A stretch of 64,000 nucleotides of DNA, from positions 49,364-113,363 of the forward strand of contig BNBP01000015.1 in NCBI GenBank assembly GCA_014656015.1, in the 5' to 3' direction. Numbering within the stretch: position 1 is the first letter of the stretch; every line of letters begins with the position of its first letter. The stretch comes from Streptomyces griseoaurantiacus. GTDB lineage: Bacteria; Actinomycetota; Actinomycetes; Streptomycetales; Streptomycetaceae. Below, one piece after another: positions 1-9,989 of the stretch. Position numbers and translations under genes: made by a program. The notes under the pieces are model-generated. The model was not told the DNA's origin. It saw nothing but the letters and a program-made list of their open reading frames with translations, and ran no database searches.

Positions 1-299
1 ATGGCGACCAGGTCGTGGCCGATCGTGTCGTAGACGCCGAGCTGCCGGGCGATGTCGACCTTGGTGCCGACGCCGTCGGTGGCGGAGGCGAGCAGCGGGC
101 GCTCGTACTTCTTCAGGGCGGAGGCGTCGAAGAGTCCGGCGAAGCCGCCGAGGCCGCCGAGGACCTCGGGGCGGCGCGTCTTCTTCACCCACTCCTTCAT
201 CAGTTCGACGGCACGGTCGCCCGCCTCGATGTCGACGCCCGCGGCCGCGTAGCTGGCACCGGACGGGGAGCCAGGGGTCGTCCCGGTGGTCTCGGACAT
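1..299 (-). CDS. purM: Phosphoribosylformylglycinamidine cyclo-ligase (AIR synthetase), N-terminal part
   Basis: This cytosolic enzyme closes the imidazole ring: FGAM plus ATP gives aminoimidazole ribonucleotide, the fifth step of purine synthesis. Only the first 99 residues are in the window; the rest lies off the left edge. The N-terminus ([10 protein letters not shown], then [19 protein letters not shown]) is followed by the family motif ATDGVGTK and then [11 protein letters not shown]. The Ala-Thr-Asp-Gly motif is typical of PurM/PurL-superfamily ATP-binding proteins. The gene lies 220 bases downstream of purF on the same strand, so it may be transcribed with it. The start is an ATG whose neighbouring N-terminal sequence is typical of Streptomyces. 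The identity is secure although the gene is partial. Confidence 0.93.
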   Translation of the reverse strand, partial: MSETTGTTPGSPSGASYAAAGVDIEAGDRAVELMKEWVKKTRRPEVLGGLGGFAGLFDASALKKYERPLLASATDGVGTKVDIARQLGVYDTIGHDLVA

Positions 300-519
300 G
301 TGGGTTCGCACCTTCGGTCGTACGGCGTTCGGAAAGGTCGGAAAGCTCGGAAAGCGTGGAGAGGGAGTATCGGAGAGATCGGTGAAGCGGTGGGGCGATC
401 TCGGTGGGGGAAGGGGGCCGGGGCCCCGGGGAGGGGCCGTGGGAGGGCCCGGTGGCCCCGGGACGCGCGCGGTGCCGGCTCGACGGTGAGCGGGCGGGCC
501 GCGGCGGCCCCCGGGGTGC

Positions 520-2046
520 CTACGGGCGGCGGATCGCGTCGCTGGCGGCCGTGCCGGCGGGCCCGGCGGCCAGCTCGGTCTCCAGGAGCTGCTTGCCCAG
601 GAGTTCGGGGTCGGGCAGGTCCATCGGGTACTCGCCGTCGAAGCAGGCCCGGCAGAGGTCCGGCTTGGCGATGGTGGTCGCCTCGATCATGCCGTCGATG
701 GAGATGTAGGCCAGGGAGTCCGCGCCGAGCGAAGTGCCGATCTCGTCGATGGACATGCCGTTGGCGATCAGCTCCGCACGGGTGGCGAAGTCGATGCCGA
801 AGAAGCAGGGCCACTTCACCGGCGGGGAGGAGATCCGGATGTGCACCTCGGCGGCACCCGCCTCGCGCAGCATCCGCACCAGGGCCCGCTGGGTGTTGCC
901 GCGCACGATCGAGTCGTCGACGACGACCAGGCGCTTGCCCTTGATGACTTCCTTGAGGGGATTCAGCTTCAGCCGGATCCCGAGCTGTCGGATGGTCTGG
1001 GAGGGCTGGATGAACGTACGGCCGACGTACGCGTTCTTCACCAGGCCGGCGCCGAACGGGATGCCCGAGGCCTCCGCGTAGCCGATGGCCGCGGGGGTCC
1101 CGGACTCCGGCGTGGCTATGACGAGGTCGGCCTCGGCGGGCGCTTCCTTCGCCAGCCTGCGGCCCATCTCGACGCGCGAGAGGTACACGTTCCGCCCGGC
1201 GATGTCGGTGTCCGGACGGGCCAGGTAGACGTACTCGAAGACGCAGCCCTTGGGCTTCGCTTCCGCGAATCGGGAAGTGCGCAGGCCGTTCTCGTCGATG
1301 GCGACGAACTCGCCCGGTTCGATCTCCCGTACGAAGCTGGCGCCGCAGATGTCGAGCGCCGCCGACTCCGAGGCCACCACCCAGCCACGCTCCAGCCGGC
1401 CGAGGACCAGCGGGCGGATGCCCTGCGGGTCGCGGGCGGCGTACAGCGTGTGCTGGTCCATGAAGACGAGCGAGAAGGCGCCCCGGACCTGGGGAAGCAC
1501 CTTGGCGGCGGCCTCCTCGACGGTCAGCGGCTTGCCGTCCTCGTCGACCTGGCCCGCGAGCAGCGCGGTGATCAGGTCGGTGTCGTTGGTGGCCGCCACC
1601 TTGGGGGTACGGCCGTCCTGCTTGGGCAGGTCGGCGACCATCTCGGCGAGCTGGGCCGTGTTGACGAGGTTGCCGTTGTGCCCGAGCGCGATCGATCCCT
1701 GCGCGGTGGCGCGGAACGTCGGCTGGGCGTTCTCCCACACGGAGGCACCGGTGGTCGAGTAGCGGGCGTGACCGACCGCGATGTGGCCCAGGAGGGAGCC
1801 GAGGGAACCTTCGTCGAAGACCTGGGAGACCAGGCCCATGTCCTTGAAGACCAGGATCTGGGAGCCGTTGCTGACCGCGATGCCCGCGGACTCCTGGCCC
1901 CGGTGCTGCAGGGCGTACAGCCCGAAGTAAGTGAGTTTGGCGACCTCTTCGCCCGGAGCCCAGACACCGAAGACGCCACAAGCGTCCTGGGGGCCTTTCT
2001 CACCGGGGAGCAGATCATGACTGAGTCGTCCGTCACCACGTGGCAC
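520..2046 (-). CDS. purF: Amidophosphoribosyltransferase
   Basis: This enzyme catalyses the committed step of purine synthesis: PRPP plus glutamine gives phosphoribosylamine. The GTG start ([12 protein letters not shown] follows) gives 508 residues, the usual actinobacterial length; longer readings add low-quality sequence. It is a class II glutamine amidotransferase made as a precursor. Cys23 in DACGVFG would become the catalytic N-terminal cysteine after removal of about 22 residues. The C-terminal phosphoribosyltransferase domain has the PRPP loop [12 protein letters not shown]. Cysteines in GCVFEY, WPCFFG (Cys414) and PDLCRAC (Cys465, Cys468) match the 4Fe-4S ligands of the Bacillus-type enzyme, so an oxygen-sensitive cluster is expected. 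purM follows on the same strand. Confidence 0.97.
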   Translation of the reverse strand: MPRGDGRLSHDLLPGEKGPQDACGVFGVWAPGEEVAKLTYFGLYALQHRGQESAGIAVSNGSQILVFKDMGLVSQVFDEGSLGSLLGHIAVGHARYSTTGASVWENAQPTFRATAQGSIALGHNGNLVNTAQLAEMVADLPKQDGRTPKVAATNDTDLITALLAGQVDEDGKPLTVEEAAAKVLPQVRGAFSLVFMDQHTLYAARDPQGIRPLVLGRLERGWVVASESAALDICGASFVREIEPGEFVAIDENGLRTSRFAEAKPKGCVFEYVYLARPDTDIAGRNVYLSRVEMGRRLAKEAPAEADLVIATPESGTPAAIGYAEASGIPFGAGLVKNAYVGRTFIQPSQTIRQLGIRLKLNPLKEVIKGKRLVVVDDSIVRGNTQRALVRMLREAGAAEVHIRISSPPVKWPCFFGIDFATRAELIANGMSIDEIGTSLGADSLAYISIDGMIEATTIAKPDLCRACFDGEYPMDLPDPELLGKQLLETELAAGPAGTAASDAIRRP

Positions 2047-2271
2047 GCGATCGAGTGTAGGCGAGATCGCGCACTGGTCCGAATCCGATGCGTTCGCCGG
2101 GCGGCGGTGCCCCGGCCCTCCGACGGGCCCCGCCCCCACCCCTGCATGCGCCACCAGACGCCTCTGACCAGGCAAAACGCCGAGCGCAGCCGCTGTCGCC
2201 GTCCCGTGGCCGCCGGCCGCCGCGGGGGGCGCGGGCGGGGCTCGCGAGTGAGCCGTCGCACACCCGGGGCC

Positions 2272-3069
2272 TCAGCTCATCAGCGGGAGGAGTCCGCCCA
2301 GGTCGGCGCGCTCGCCACTGGCGCTGACCTTCGCGGTGGAGAGCGCGGTGCGCCAGTCCGTGCGGCCGGTGGCCAGCCGGATCCACGTCAGCGGGTCGGT
2401 CTCCACGACGTTGGGCGGGGTGCCGCGGGTGTGCCGGGGGCCCTCCACGCACTGCACGACGGCGAACGGCGGCACCCGGACCTCGGTGGAGGCGCCGGGG
2501 GCGCGGGCGGCGAGGGTGTCCGCGAGCAGCCGGGTACAGGCGGCGAGGGCCTGGCGGTCCAGGGGGACGTCGAGGCCGGGGACGGCGTCGTTGAGGTCGT
2601 CGGTGTGGACGACCAGCTCGACGGTGCGGGTGACCAGGTGGTCGGCGAGGGTCATGCCGCCCGCCCGAGTGGTGATGAGACGGCCCGGCAGGGTGCCCTC
2701 GAGGGCCCGGTCCAGGCGCTCCGTCACGCGTGCGTAGAGGGCGTCCAGGTCCGGGTTGGCCTCGGCGAGGGTGTGGCTGCCCTCCGCGATGGCCTCGGCA
2801 TGGCGGGCGGTGGCGCAGGCGTAGTCCAGGGGCCCCAGTTCGGCGCGGGCCGGGGCGGGCCGCTCCAGGGCGAGGGTGACGCTCTCCACGGCCATGGTGA
2901 GGTGTGCGGCGAGGTCCCGCACGGTCCAGGTGCCGAGGCGGGTGGGGGCGGACAGCTGTGCGGGGGTGAGCGTGCGGACGGCCGTGCGGACGTGGCCGAA
3001 CTGGGCGAGGACGGCGGTACGGGTCCGGACCGGGTCGTAGGCGCGGGGGCGCTTCTTGGCGGGCGGCAT
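2272..3069 (-). CDS. Maleylpyruvate isomerase / mycothiol-dependent family protein (sterol-carrier-like C-terminus)
   Basis: This 265-residue protein has the N-terminal four-helix DinB/MDMPI-type fold: TWTVRDLAAHLTMAVESV around residues 47-64, and TVELVVHTDDL around 168-178. The histidines of these two motifs are the usual metal ligands of mycothiol-dependent isomerases and transferases. The C-terminal third (VVQCVEGP, DPLTWIRLATGRTDW) resembles the small sterol-carrier-like domain often joined to this fold. By family it is a putative metal- and mycothiol-dependent enzyme; the substrate is unknown. It sits between purL and purF but shows no purine-related motif, so its position is probably conserved synteny and not shared function. 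The N-terminus is basic (PPAKKRPR). Confidence 0.8.
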   Translation of the reverse strand: MPPAKKRPRAYDPVRTRTAVLAQFGHVRTAVRTLTPAQLSAPTRLGTWTVRDLAAHLTMAVESVTLALERPAPARAELGPLDYACATARHAEAIAEGSHTLAEANPDLDALYARVTERLDRALEGTLPGRLITTRAGGMTLADHLVTRTVELVVHTDDLNDAVPGLDVPLDRQALAACTRLLADTLAARAPGASTEVRVPPFAVVQCVEGPRHTRGTPPNVVETDPLTWIRLATGRTDWRTALSTAKVSASGERADLGGLLPLMS

Positions 3070-3135
3070 GGGGTGAGCGTAGAGGGGCCCGCCCCGGCGG
3101 GGCGTCCGAGGACCACCCGGGGCCCCGGCAAGGGC

Positions 3136-3174
3136 CGAGGCCCCGCCCGGGGCTCAGGTCCGGGCGGGGCCTCG
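3136..3174. terminator. Strong GC hairpin downstream of purL
   Basis: Perfect 15-bp arms (3136-3150 and 3160-3174) enclose a 9-base loop. The hairpin lies 22 bases beyond the purL stop. There is no U tract, as is common in Streptomyces. It probably ends the purSQL transcript and also shields the neighbouring gene. Confidence 0.65.
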
Positions 3175-3196
3175 ACGTACGTGGGCGCGGCAGCGG

Positions 3197-5451
<2,255 letters not shown>

Positions 5452-5455
<4 letters not shown>

Positions 5456-6156
5456 GCGCTGACCAGCTTCTTGAGGATCGACGTGAAGAAGGGGAGACCG
5501 TCGGTGCGACCGCTGCCGACGAGCGGCTCCACGGCGTGCTCCGGGTGCGGCATGAGGCCGACGACGTTGCCCGCGGCGTTGGTGATGCCCGCGATGTCGT
5601 TGAGCGAGCCGTTGGGGTTGCCGTAGCCCTCGTTCGCCTCGCCGTCGACCACGTAGCGGAAGGCGACGCGGCCCTCGGCCTCCAGCTCCTCCAGCGTCCG
5701 CGCGTCGGCGACGAAACGGCCGTCCATGTTCTTGAGCGGGATGCTGATCTCCTGGCCCGACGCGTAGTCGGCCGTCCAGGCGGTGTCCGCGTTCTCCACC
5801 CGCAGCTTCTGGTCGCGGCAGATGAAGTGCAGGTGGTCGTTGCCGAGCATCCCGCCGGGCAGGAGGTGGGCCTCGGTGAGGATCTGGAAGCCGTTGCAGA
5901 TGCCGAGCACCGGGAGTCCGGCCTTCGCCTGGTCGATCACGGTGTCCATCACCGGCGAGAAGCGCGCGATGGCGCCCGCGCGCAGATAGTCGCCGTAGGA
6001 GAAACCGCCGCACAGCACCACGGCGTCGACCTGCTTGAGGTCCTTGTCCTTGTGCCAGAGCGCCACGGGTTCGGCGCCGGCGACGCGGATCGCGCGCTGC
6101 GTGTCCCGGTCGTCGAGGCTGCCGGGGAAAGTGACGACGCCAATACGAGCGGTCAC
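5452..6156 (-). CDS. purQ: Phosphoribosylformylglycinamidine synthase, glutaminase subunit
   Basis: This class I glutamine amidotransferase releases ammonia from glutamine for PurL. It has 234 residues. The nucleophile is Cys87 in GICNGFQ, and the His-Glu pair is His204/Glu206 in MPHPEHA. The oxyanion region is [15 protein letters not shown]. The start overlaps purS by four bases and the stop overlaps purL by four bases, so the three subunits are translated as a coupled set. This fits their assembly into one complex. The gene is of normal length with all key residues present. Confidence 0.97.
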
Positions 6157-6425
6157 TTCGCGGCTCCCGCGACCACGTCCGAGGACTCGACCTTGACGGT
6201 GAAGTCCTCGATCACGGTGTTGGCGAGGAAGGATTCCGCGAGATCATGGATCCGAGCGAGGGCGGCGTCGTCGACCGGCCCGTCCACCTCGAGTTCGAAT
6301 CGCTTTCCCTGACGTACGTCGGAGATGCCCTCGAAACCGAGCCGCGGCAGTGCGCGCTGCACCGCCTGGCCCTGGGGGTCGAGGATCTCCGGCTTGAGCA
6401 TGACGTCGACTACGACGCGTGCCAC
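6153..6425 (-). CDS. purS: Phosphoribosylformylglycinamidine synthase subunit PurS
   Basis: This small dimeric subunit links PurL and PurQ in Gram-positive FGAM synthase and helps ammonia transfer. I chose the GTG at 6425 ([13 protein letters not shown] follows; 90 residues). A GGGAG ribosome site lies five bases upstream of it, and the resulting N-terminus is the family's usual one. A second GTG two codons upstream (6431) overlaps that ribosome site and is less likely. Family features are LDPQGQAV and [16 protein letters not shown]. It is the first gene of the purSQL operon; its leader carries nested inverted repeats (see 6466-6510). Confidence 0.94.
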   Translation of the reverse strand: MARVVVDVMLKPEILDPQGQAVQRALPRLGFEGISDVRQGKRFELEVDGPVDDAALARIHDLAESFLANTVIEDFTVKVESSDVVAGAAK

Positions 6426-6465
6426 TGGCACTCCCGGTGTGTGGTGCTGAGCAGGTCCCTTCAGA

Positions 6466-6510
6466 CTACCCGTACAAAATTTCTACGCGGGTAGATTCGT
6501 AGGAATCTAC
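6466..6510. promoter_or_regulatory. Nested inverted repeats in the purSQL leader
   Basis: CTACCCG (6466-6472) pairs with CGGGTAG (6488-6494). An overlapping dyad, GTAGATTC (6491-6498) and GAATCTAC (6503-6510), has a 4-base spacer. Both are perfect and lie 41-85 bases upstream of the purS start in an AT-richer stretch where the promoter should be. The two dyads share GTAG, so they could be mutually exclusive hairpins or two overlapping operators. The function is inferred from position only. Confidence 0.5.
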
Positions 6511-7072
6511 GGAATGGGTCCCCCGGTTCGGACCCGCCCGGACACCGCCCGCTTACCGCCCACTCACCGCTCGCTCGCCACTCGCTCATCGACCGCGGGG
6601 AACTTTCCCTCACCGTCCCGCGAACCGTCCGCCGACACTTCGTCACGGAATCGAGGTGATCGGTGTCACGATCCGGTGTCGGCCGCCCGGTCCACGAAAA
6701 GATCAGGGAAAGATCAAGCATCGTGCAGTGGTTCCTATTGCGCGGAGACACGCGGGCGGATTTAGTCGTTCTGCCCACCGCATTGCCGGGCCCTGTACAA
6801 AGGAAATGGCAATAGCCGATACTTTGTCCAAAGGCGCCGACCAATGGCACCGAAAGTCGCGGTGTCAACCAGTGGCAACCGGTGTCGACTAATGGGCCGG
6901 TGCCGGTCGGCACTCCACCGAGTACACCCGCACAAGTACATCCGCTCACGTGGACCCACCAAGTACAGCCACCCGAGCACATCCACTCCCATAGCAGCCG
7001 GACAGCCGACATCCGCCGGACGCGATCGCAGCACCCGCGAGTCCGAGATGTCGCACGAAGGGACCGATATTC
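6511..7072. other. Long AT-shifted intergenic region between purS and lsrL
   Basis: Together with the purS leader, about 640 bases separate the two divergent genes without a credible coding frame. The stretch is visibly richer in A and T than its surroundings (for example 6655-6800 and 6900-7070). It contains loosely repeated AAGTACA/GAGTACA words near 6915-6965 and related GTGTC/GTGGCAACC words near 6860-6900. Promoters for both genes must lie here. Because LsrL belongs to a family that binds AT-rich DNA, self-binding is possible but not shown. Confidence 0.4.
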
Positions 7073-7390
7073 GTGGCGCAGCGTGTCGTAATGACGCTCT
7101 TTGACGACATCGACGGCTCGGAAGCGGCCGAAACGATCGCCTTCGGACTGGACGGCATGTCGTACGAGATCGACCTGAACCAGTCGAACGCCGACAAGCT
7201 GCGGACGGCGCTCGCGCCGTACGTGGAGGCCGGCCGCAAGCGGGCCCGCTCCGGCAAGGCCTACCGCGAGACCGTGGTCGCCCCCGACCCGGCCGCGGTC
7301 CGGGCCTGGGCGCAGGCCAACCGGATGGACGTGCCGGCCCGGGGCCGGATCCCCAAGCGTGTGTACGAGGCGTTCGCCGAGGCTCAGTGA
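7073..7390 (+). CDS. lsrL: Lsr2-family nucleoid-associated protein (LsrL-type paralogue)
   Basis: Lsr2 proteins are actinobacterial H-NS-like proteins that bridge DNA and silence AT-rich genes. This one has 105 residues from a GTG start, preceded by GAAGGGA. The N-terminal dimerisation part (MTLFDDIDGSEAAETIAFGL, YEIDL) is followed by a basic linker (AGRKRARSG). The C-terminal DNA-binding domain follows, with WAQANRMDVPARGRIPKRVYEAF. The canonical Lsr2 AT-hook-like core is Arg-Gly-Arg; here the RGR of PARGRIP is intact. A position next to purS is that of the second Lsr2 paralogue (LsrL) in Streptomyces, which is why I use that name and not lsr2. Confidence 0.9.
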   Translation: MAQRVVMTLFDDIDGSEAAETIAFGLDGMSYEIDLNQSNADKLRTALAPYVEAGRKRARSGKAYRETVVAPDPAAVRAWAQANRMDVPARGRIPKRVYEAFAEAQ

Positions 7391-7573
7391 GGGCGGGGGC
7401 GCCGGGGACGCCGTGACAGCGGTCCTGGCGTCCCTCGTGGCGTCTTCCGCGGCCTCTCTTCGCGGTCTTCCCGGCCCCCTCCGGAGGTGCCTCCGCGGCG
7501 TATTGGAGCCGGCCGACGGCCGGTCACGCGCCCCCGGCGCCAACCGACTTGCGCACCACCCCTGCTGATCAGC

Positions 7574-7579
7574 TAGAGT
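7574..7579 (+). promoter_or_regulatory. Possible -10 element for the first tRNA-Gly
   Basis: TAGAGT matches the Streptomyces HrdB-type -10 (TAGRRT) and lies 51 bases before the tRNA-Gly(TCC) gene. The best -35 match, TTGCGC at 7549-7554, has a 19-base spacer, which is long, so the assignment is weak. Confidence 0.3.
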
Positions 7580-7629
7580 CTGGAGCACGCCGAGGGGCAA
7601 GGCCGAAAGGCCCAGCTCACGGAGTACAT

Positions 7630-7701
7630 GCGGGTGTAGTTCAGTAGTAGAACACCCCCTTTCCAAGGGGGAGGCGCAGTGTGCAATTCCTGTCACCCGC
7701 T
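7630..7701 (+). tRNA. tRNA-Gly (anticodon TCC)
   Basis: The acceptor arms GCGGGTG (7630-7636) and CACCCGC (7694-7700) pair. The anticodon loop is TTTCCAA inside a C-rich/G-rich stem, and the T arm carries the variant GTGCAATTCCTGTCAC. The discriminator is T and CCA is not encoded. It is 80 bases upstream of a tRNA-Gly(GCC) gene and probably shares a transcript with it. Confidence 0.93.
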
Positions 7702-7780
7702 CTGCACCGCCGGACCGATGCCCCTTGTGGATCAGGTAGGCTGGTGCCGCACCGATCGGTGAGAGCCGGTCGGGGGCAAT

Positions 7781-7856
7781 GCGGACGTAGCTCAGTTGGT
7801 AGAGCGCAACCTTGCCAAGGTTGAGGTCGCGAGTTCGAGCCTCGTCGTCCGCTCCA
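7781..7856 (+). tRNA. tRNA-Gly (anticodon GCC), first copy
   Basis: The acceptor GCGGACG pairs with CGTCCGC, the anticodon loop is TTGCCAA, and the T loop is GTTCGAGC. The discriminator is T and CCA is encoded (7854-7856). A near-identical copy with the same type of terminator lies at 12094, on the other side of the ABC/two-component block. Confidence 0.97.
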
Positions 7857-7866
7857 GAGAGAAACG

Positions 7867-7895
7867 AAGGCCCCGGTCCTGAGGACCGGGGCCTT
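7867..7895 (+). terminator. Terminator of the tRNA-Gly pair
   Basis: Perfect 13-bp arms (AAGGCCCCGGTCC at 7867-7879 and its complement at 7883-7895) with a 3-base loop begin 11 bases after the tRNA. The same hairpin recurs after the second tRNA-Gly(GCC). Confidence 0.85.
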
Positions 7896-7975
7896 CGTCG
7901 TGCGGCGTGGCGTTCGTCGTGCGCGTGCGGCGTGCGGTTTCACGCGTGCGCCCGTGTGCGGCCCCGGTGGCCATC

Positions 7976-7987
7976 TGACATTTGTCA
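7976..7987. promoter_or_regulatory. Dyad upstream of the ABC exporter operon
   Basis: TGACATTTGTCA is a perfect 12-bp palindrome, followed by a further TGACA half-site at 7999-8003. It lies 58 bases before the first gene of the four-gene ABC/two-component operon. It is the likely binding site of the operon's own LuxR-type regulator. The assignment rests on position and symmetry. Confidence 0.5.
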
Positions 7988-8045
7988 TACGGCTTCATGA
8001 CACCTCGCACTGCCCCCGGGGCCCGACGGCCGGAAGGCTGGAGGC

Positions 8046-9056
8046 ATGAACACGGACGAGCGCGAAGAAGTGATTGACGTCACCGACGTGCGGCGGGTCT
8101 ACGGGGGCGGGTTCGAAGCGGTGCGCGGCATCACCTTCTCGGTGGGCCGCGGCGAACTCTTCGCGCTCCTCGGCACCAACGGCGCGGGCAAGACGTCCAC
8201 CGTCGAACTCCTCGAGGGCCTGGCGGCCCCGGCGGCCGGCCGCATACGCGTACTCGGCCACGATCCGCACACCGAGCGCGCCGCCGTCCGTCCGCGGACG
8301 GGCGTCATGCTCCAGGAGGGCGGCTTCCCCAACGAGTTGACGGTCGCCGAGACGATACGGCTGTGGGCCGGCTGCACCAGCGGCGCCAGGCCCGCCACGG
8401 AGGTTCTGGACATGGTCGGACTGACCCGGCGCTCCACGATCCGGGTGAAACAGCTCTCCGGCGGCGAGAAGCGCCGACTGGACCTGGGGCTCGCCCTGCT
8501 CGGCCGCCCCGAGGTGCTGTTCCTCGACGAGCCCACGACCGGACTGGACGCCGAGGGCCGCCGCGACACCTGGGACCTGGTGCGCGCCCTGCGCGAGGAA
8601 GGCACCACCGTGCTGATGACCACGCACTACCTGGAGGAGGCCGAGGCACTGGCCGACCGGCTGGCGATACTCCACGAGGGCCGCATCGCCGCGAGCGGCA
8701 CCCCGGCCGAGGTCACCGCCGCCCAGCCGTCCCGGATCTCCTTCGAGCTGCCCGAGGGGTTCTTCCTCGGAGACCTGCCGCCGCTCGCCGAACTCGGGGT
8801 GACGGGTCACGAGACATCAGGCCGTACGGTCCTGCTGCGTACGGAGGAACTGCAGCGCACCGCCACCGCCCTGCTGCTCTGGGCCGACCGCGCCGGTGTC
8901 GCGCTGCGAGGGCTGGACGTGCGCTCGGCCTCGCTCGAGGAGGCGTTCCTGCGCATAGCCGAGCGGGAGACGGCCAGGTCACAGGGGGAGTCAGCCGGTC
9001 ACGAGGCGGTGAACACGAGGAGCAACGGAACCTCGACCGAGAGGGCGGCGGCATGA
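8046..9056 (+). CDS. ABC transporter ATP-binding protein (drug-exporter type)
   Basis: This is the nucleotide-binding subunit of a two-component ABC exporter, in the DrrA-like/ABC-2 class. Walker A is GTNGAGKT (residues 43-50), the signature is LSGGEKRR (from 138), Walker B is VLFLDEPTTGLD (157-168), and the switch His is in MTTHYLEEAE. It has 336 residues. The C-terminal 100 residues after the ATPase core are the variable extension of this class. The stop overlaps the permease start by four bases. It is the first gene of an operon with permease, sensor kinase and response regulator. This layout is typical of envelope-stress or antibiotic-detecting modules; the exported substrate is unknown. 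Confidence 0.92.
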   Translation: MNTDEREEVIDVTDVRRVYGGGFEAVRGITFSVGRGELFALLGTNGAGKTSTVELLEGLAAPAAGRIRVLGHDPHTERAAVRPRTGVMLQEGGFPNELTVAETIRLWAGCTSGARPATEVLDMVGLTRRSTIRVKQLSGGEKRRLDLGLALLGRPEVLFLDEPTTGLDAEGRRDTWDLVRALREEGTTVLMTTHYLEEAEALADRLAILHEGRIAASGTPAEVTAAQPSRISFELPEGFFLGDLPPLAELGVTGHETSGRTVLLRTEELQRTATALLLWADRAGVALRGLDVRSASLEEAFLRIAERETARSQGESAGHEAVNTRSNGTSTERAAA

Positions 9057-9949
9057 GCACGCATACGAGCATGGGCACGGGCGCGGCCGCTGCGGGCCGG
9101 ACAAGAGGCTCCAGCGGCGGGGACAGCGGTCACGACGGGCGCGGCAGTCGCGGCGGCAGGAGCGGGGGCCGCCTCGGTGGCGGTGGCACTACCTCCCCAG
9201 GGCGGCTGCGCGCCCTCGCCCGGGCGGAGCTCACCCTGCTGATACGCACCAAGAGCGTGATCGTCACCGCGGTACTCGTCCCCCTCGCGCTCCCGTTCAG
9301 CATCCGGCCCGCGCTGGACGAGGTCGATCTGAAGGCCCAAGGGCTGACCATCGGCCCGGTGCTGCTGACCTCCGCGATCGGCTTCTCCTTCCTCTTCGCC
9401 GTCTACACCTCCCTGGTGACCGTCTTCGCCGCCCGCCGCGAGGAACTGGTACTCAAGAGGCTGCGCACCGGCGAGCTCAAGGACGCGGAGATCCTGGCCG
9501 GGACCGCGCTGCCCGCGCTCTGCACGGGCCTGGCGCAGTCCGTGCTCGTGGCCGTCGGCTGCACGGTACTGCTGGACCTGCCCGCGCCCCCCGCCCCGCA
9601 CCTGGCCGTACTGGGGCTGCTCACGGGCCTGGTGCTCTCCACGGCACTGGCCGCACTGACGGCCAGCCTCAGCCGGACCGTGGAGAGCGCGCAGGTCACG
9701 GCGCTGCCGCTGGTGTTCGTCTCGATGCTGGGTTCGGGCATGACGGTCCCGCTGGAGGTACTGCCCGAGAAGGTCTCCGCCGTCTGCGAGCTGCTGCCGC
9801 TCTCCCCGGCCATCCGGCTCGTCCGCGGCGGCTGGACGGGCGAACTGTCGGGATACGAGACGCTGGAGTCGGTGGCGGTGGCCGGGTTCTGGATCGTCCT
9901 GGCCCTCTGGGCCGTACGACGATGGTTCCGCTGGGACCCGCGCCGCTGA
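9053..9949 (+). CDS. ABC-2 type transporter permease
   Basis: This is the membrane partner of the preceding ATPase. It has 298 residues from an ATG overlapping the upstream stop (ATGA). The first 50 residues are Gly/Ser/Arg-rich and disordered. About six hydrophobic segments follow, beginning at SVIVTAVLVPLALPFSI and VLLTSAIGFSFLFAVYTSLV. The segment FAARREELVLKRLRTGEL is the cytoplasmic coupling-loop motif typical of ABC-2 permeases. The C-terminus ends in a helix and RRWFRWDPRR. A gap of 40 bases separates it from the kinase gene. The transported substrate cannot be read from the sequence. Confidence 0.9.
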   Translation: MSTHTSMGTGAAAAGRTRGSSGGDSGHDGRGSRGGRSGGRLGGGGTTSPGRLRALARAELTLLIRTKSVIVTAVLVPLALPFSIRPALDEVDLKAQGLTIGPVLLTSAIGFSFLFAVYTSLVTVFAARREELVLKRLRTGELKDAEILAGTALPALCTGLAQSVLVAVGCTVLLDLPAPPAPHLAVLGLLTGLVLSTALAALTASLSRTVESAQVTALPLVFVSMLGSGMTVPLEVLPEKVSAVCELLPLSPAIRLVRGGWTGELSGYETLESVAVAGFWIVLALWAVRRWFRWDPRR

Positions 9950-9989
9950 ACGGTACGGGCCGACGGAGCCGGAGGAAGGGAGGAACGGG

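Noticed and set aside
412..470. Terminator of purF in the GC palindromes between purF and purM
   Set aside because: Many short GGGGCC/GGCCCC words allow several weak folds, but no single long stem stands out, and purM follows in the same direction.
6511..7072. Extra gene between purS and lsrL
   Set aside because: Several frames are open, but they are AT-shifted, lack ribosome sites and change composition midway, so the region is best read as regulatory.
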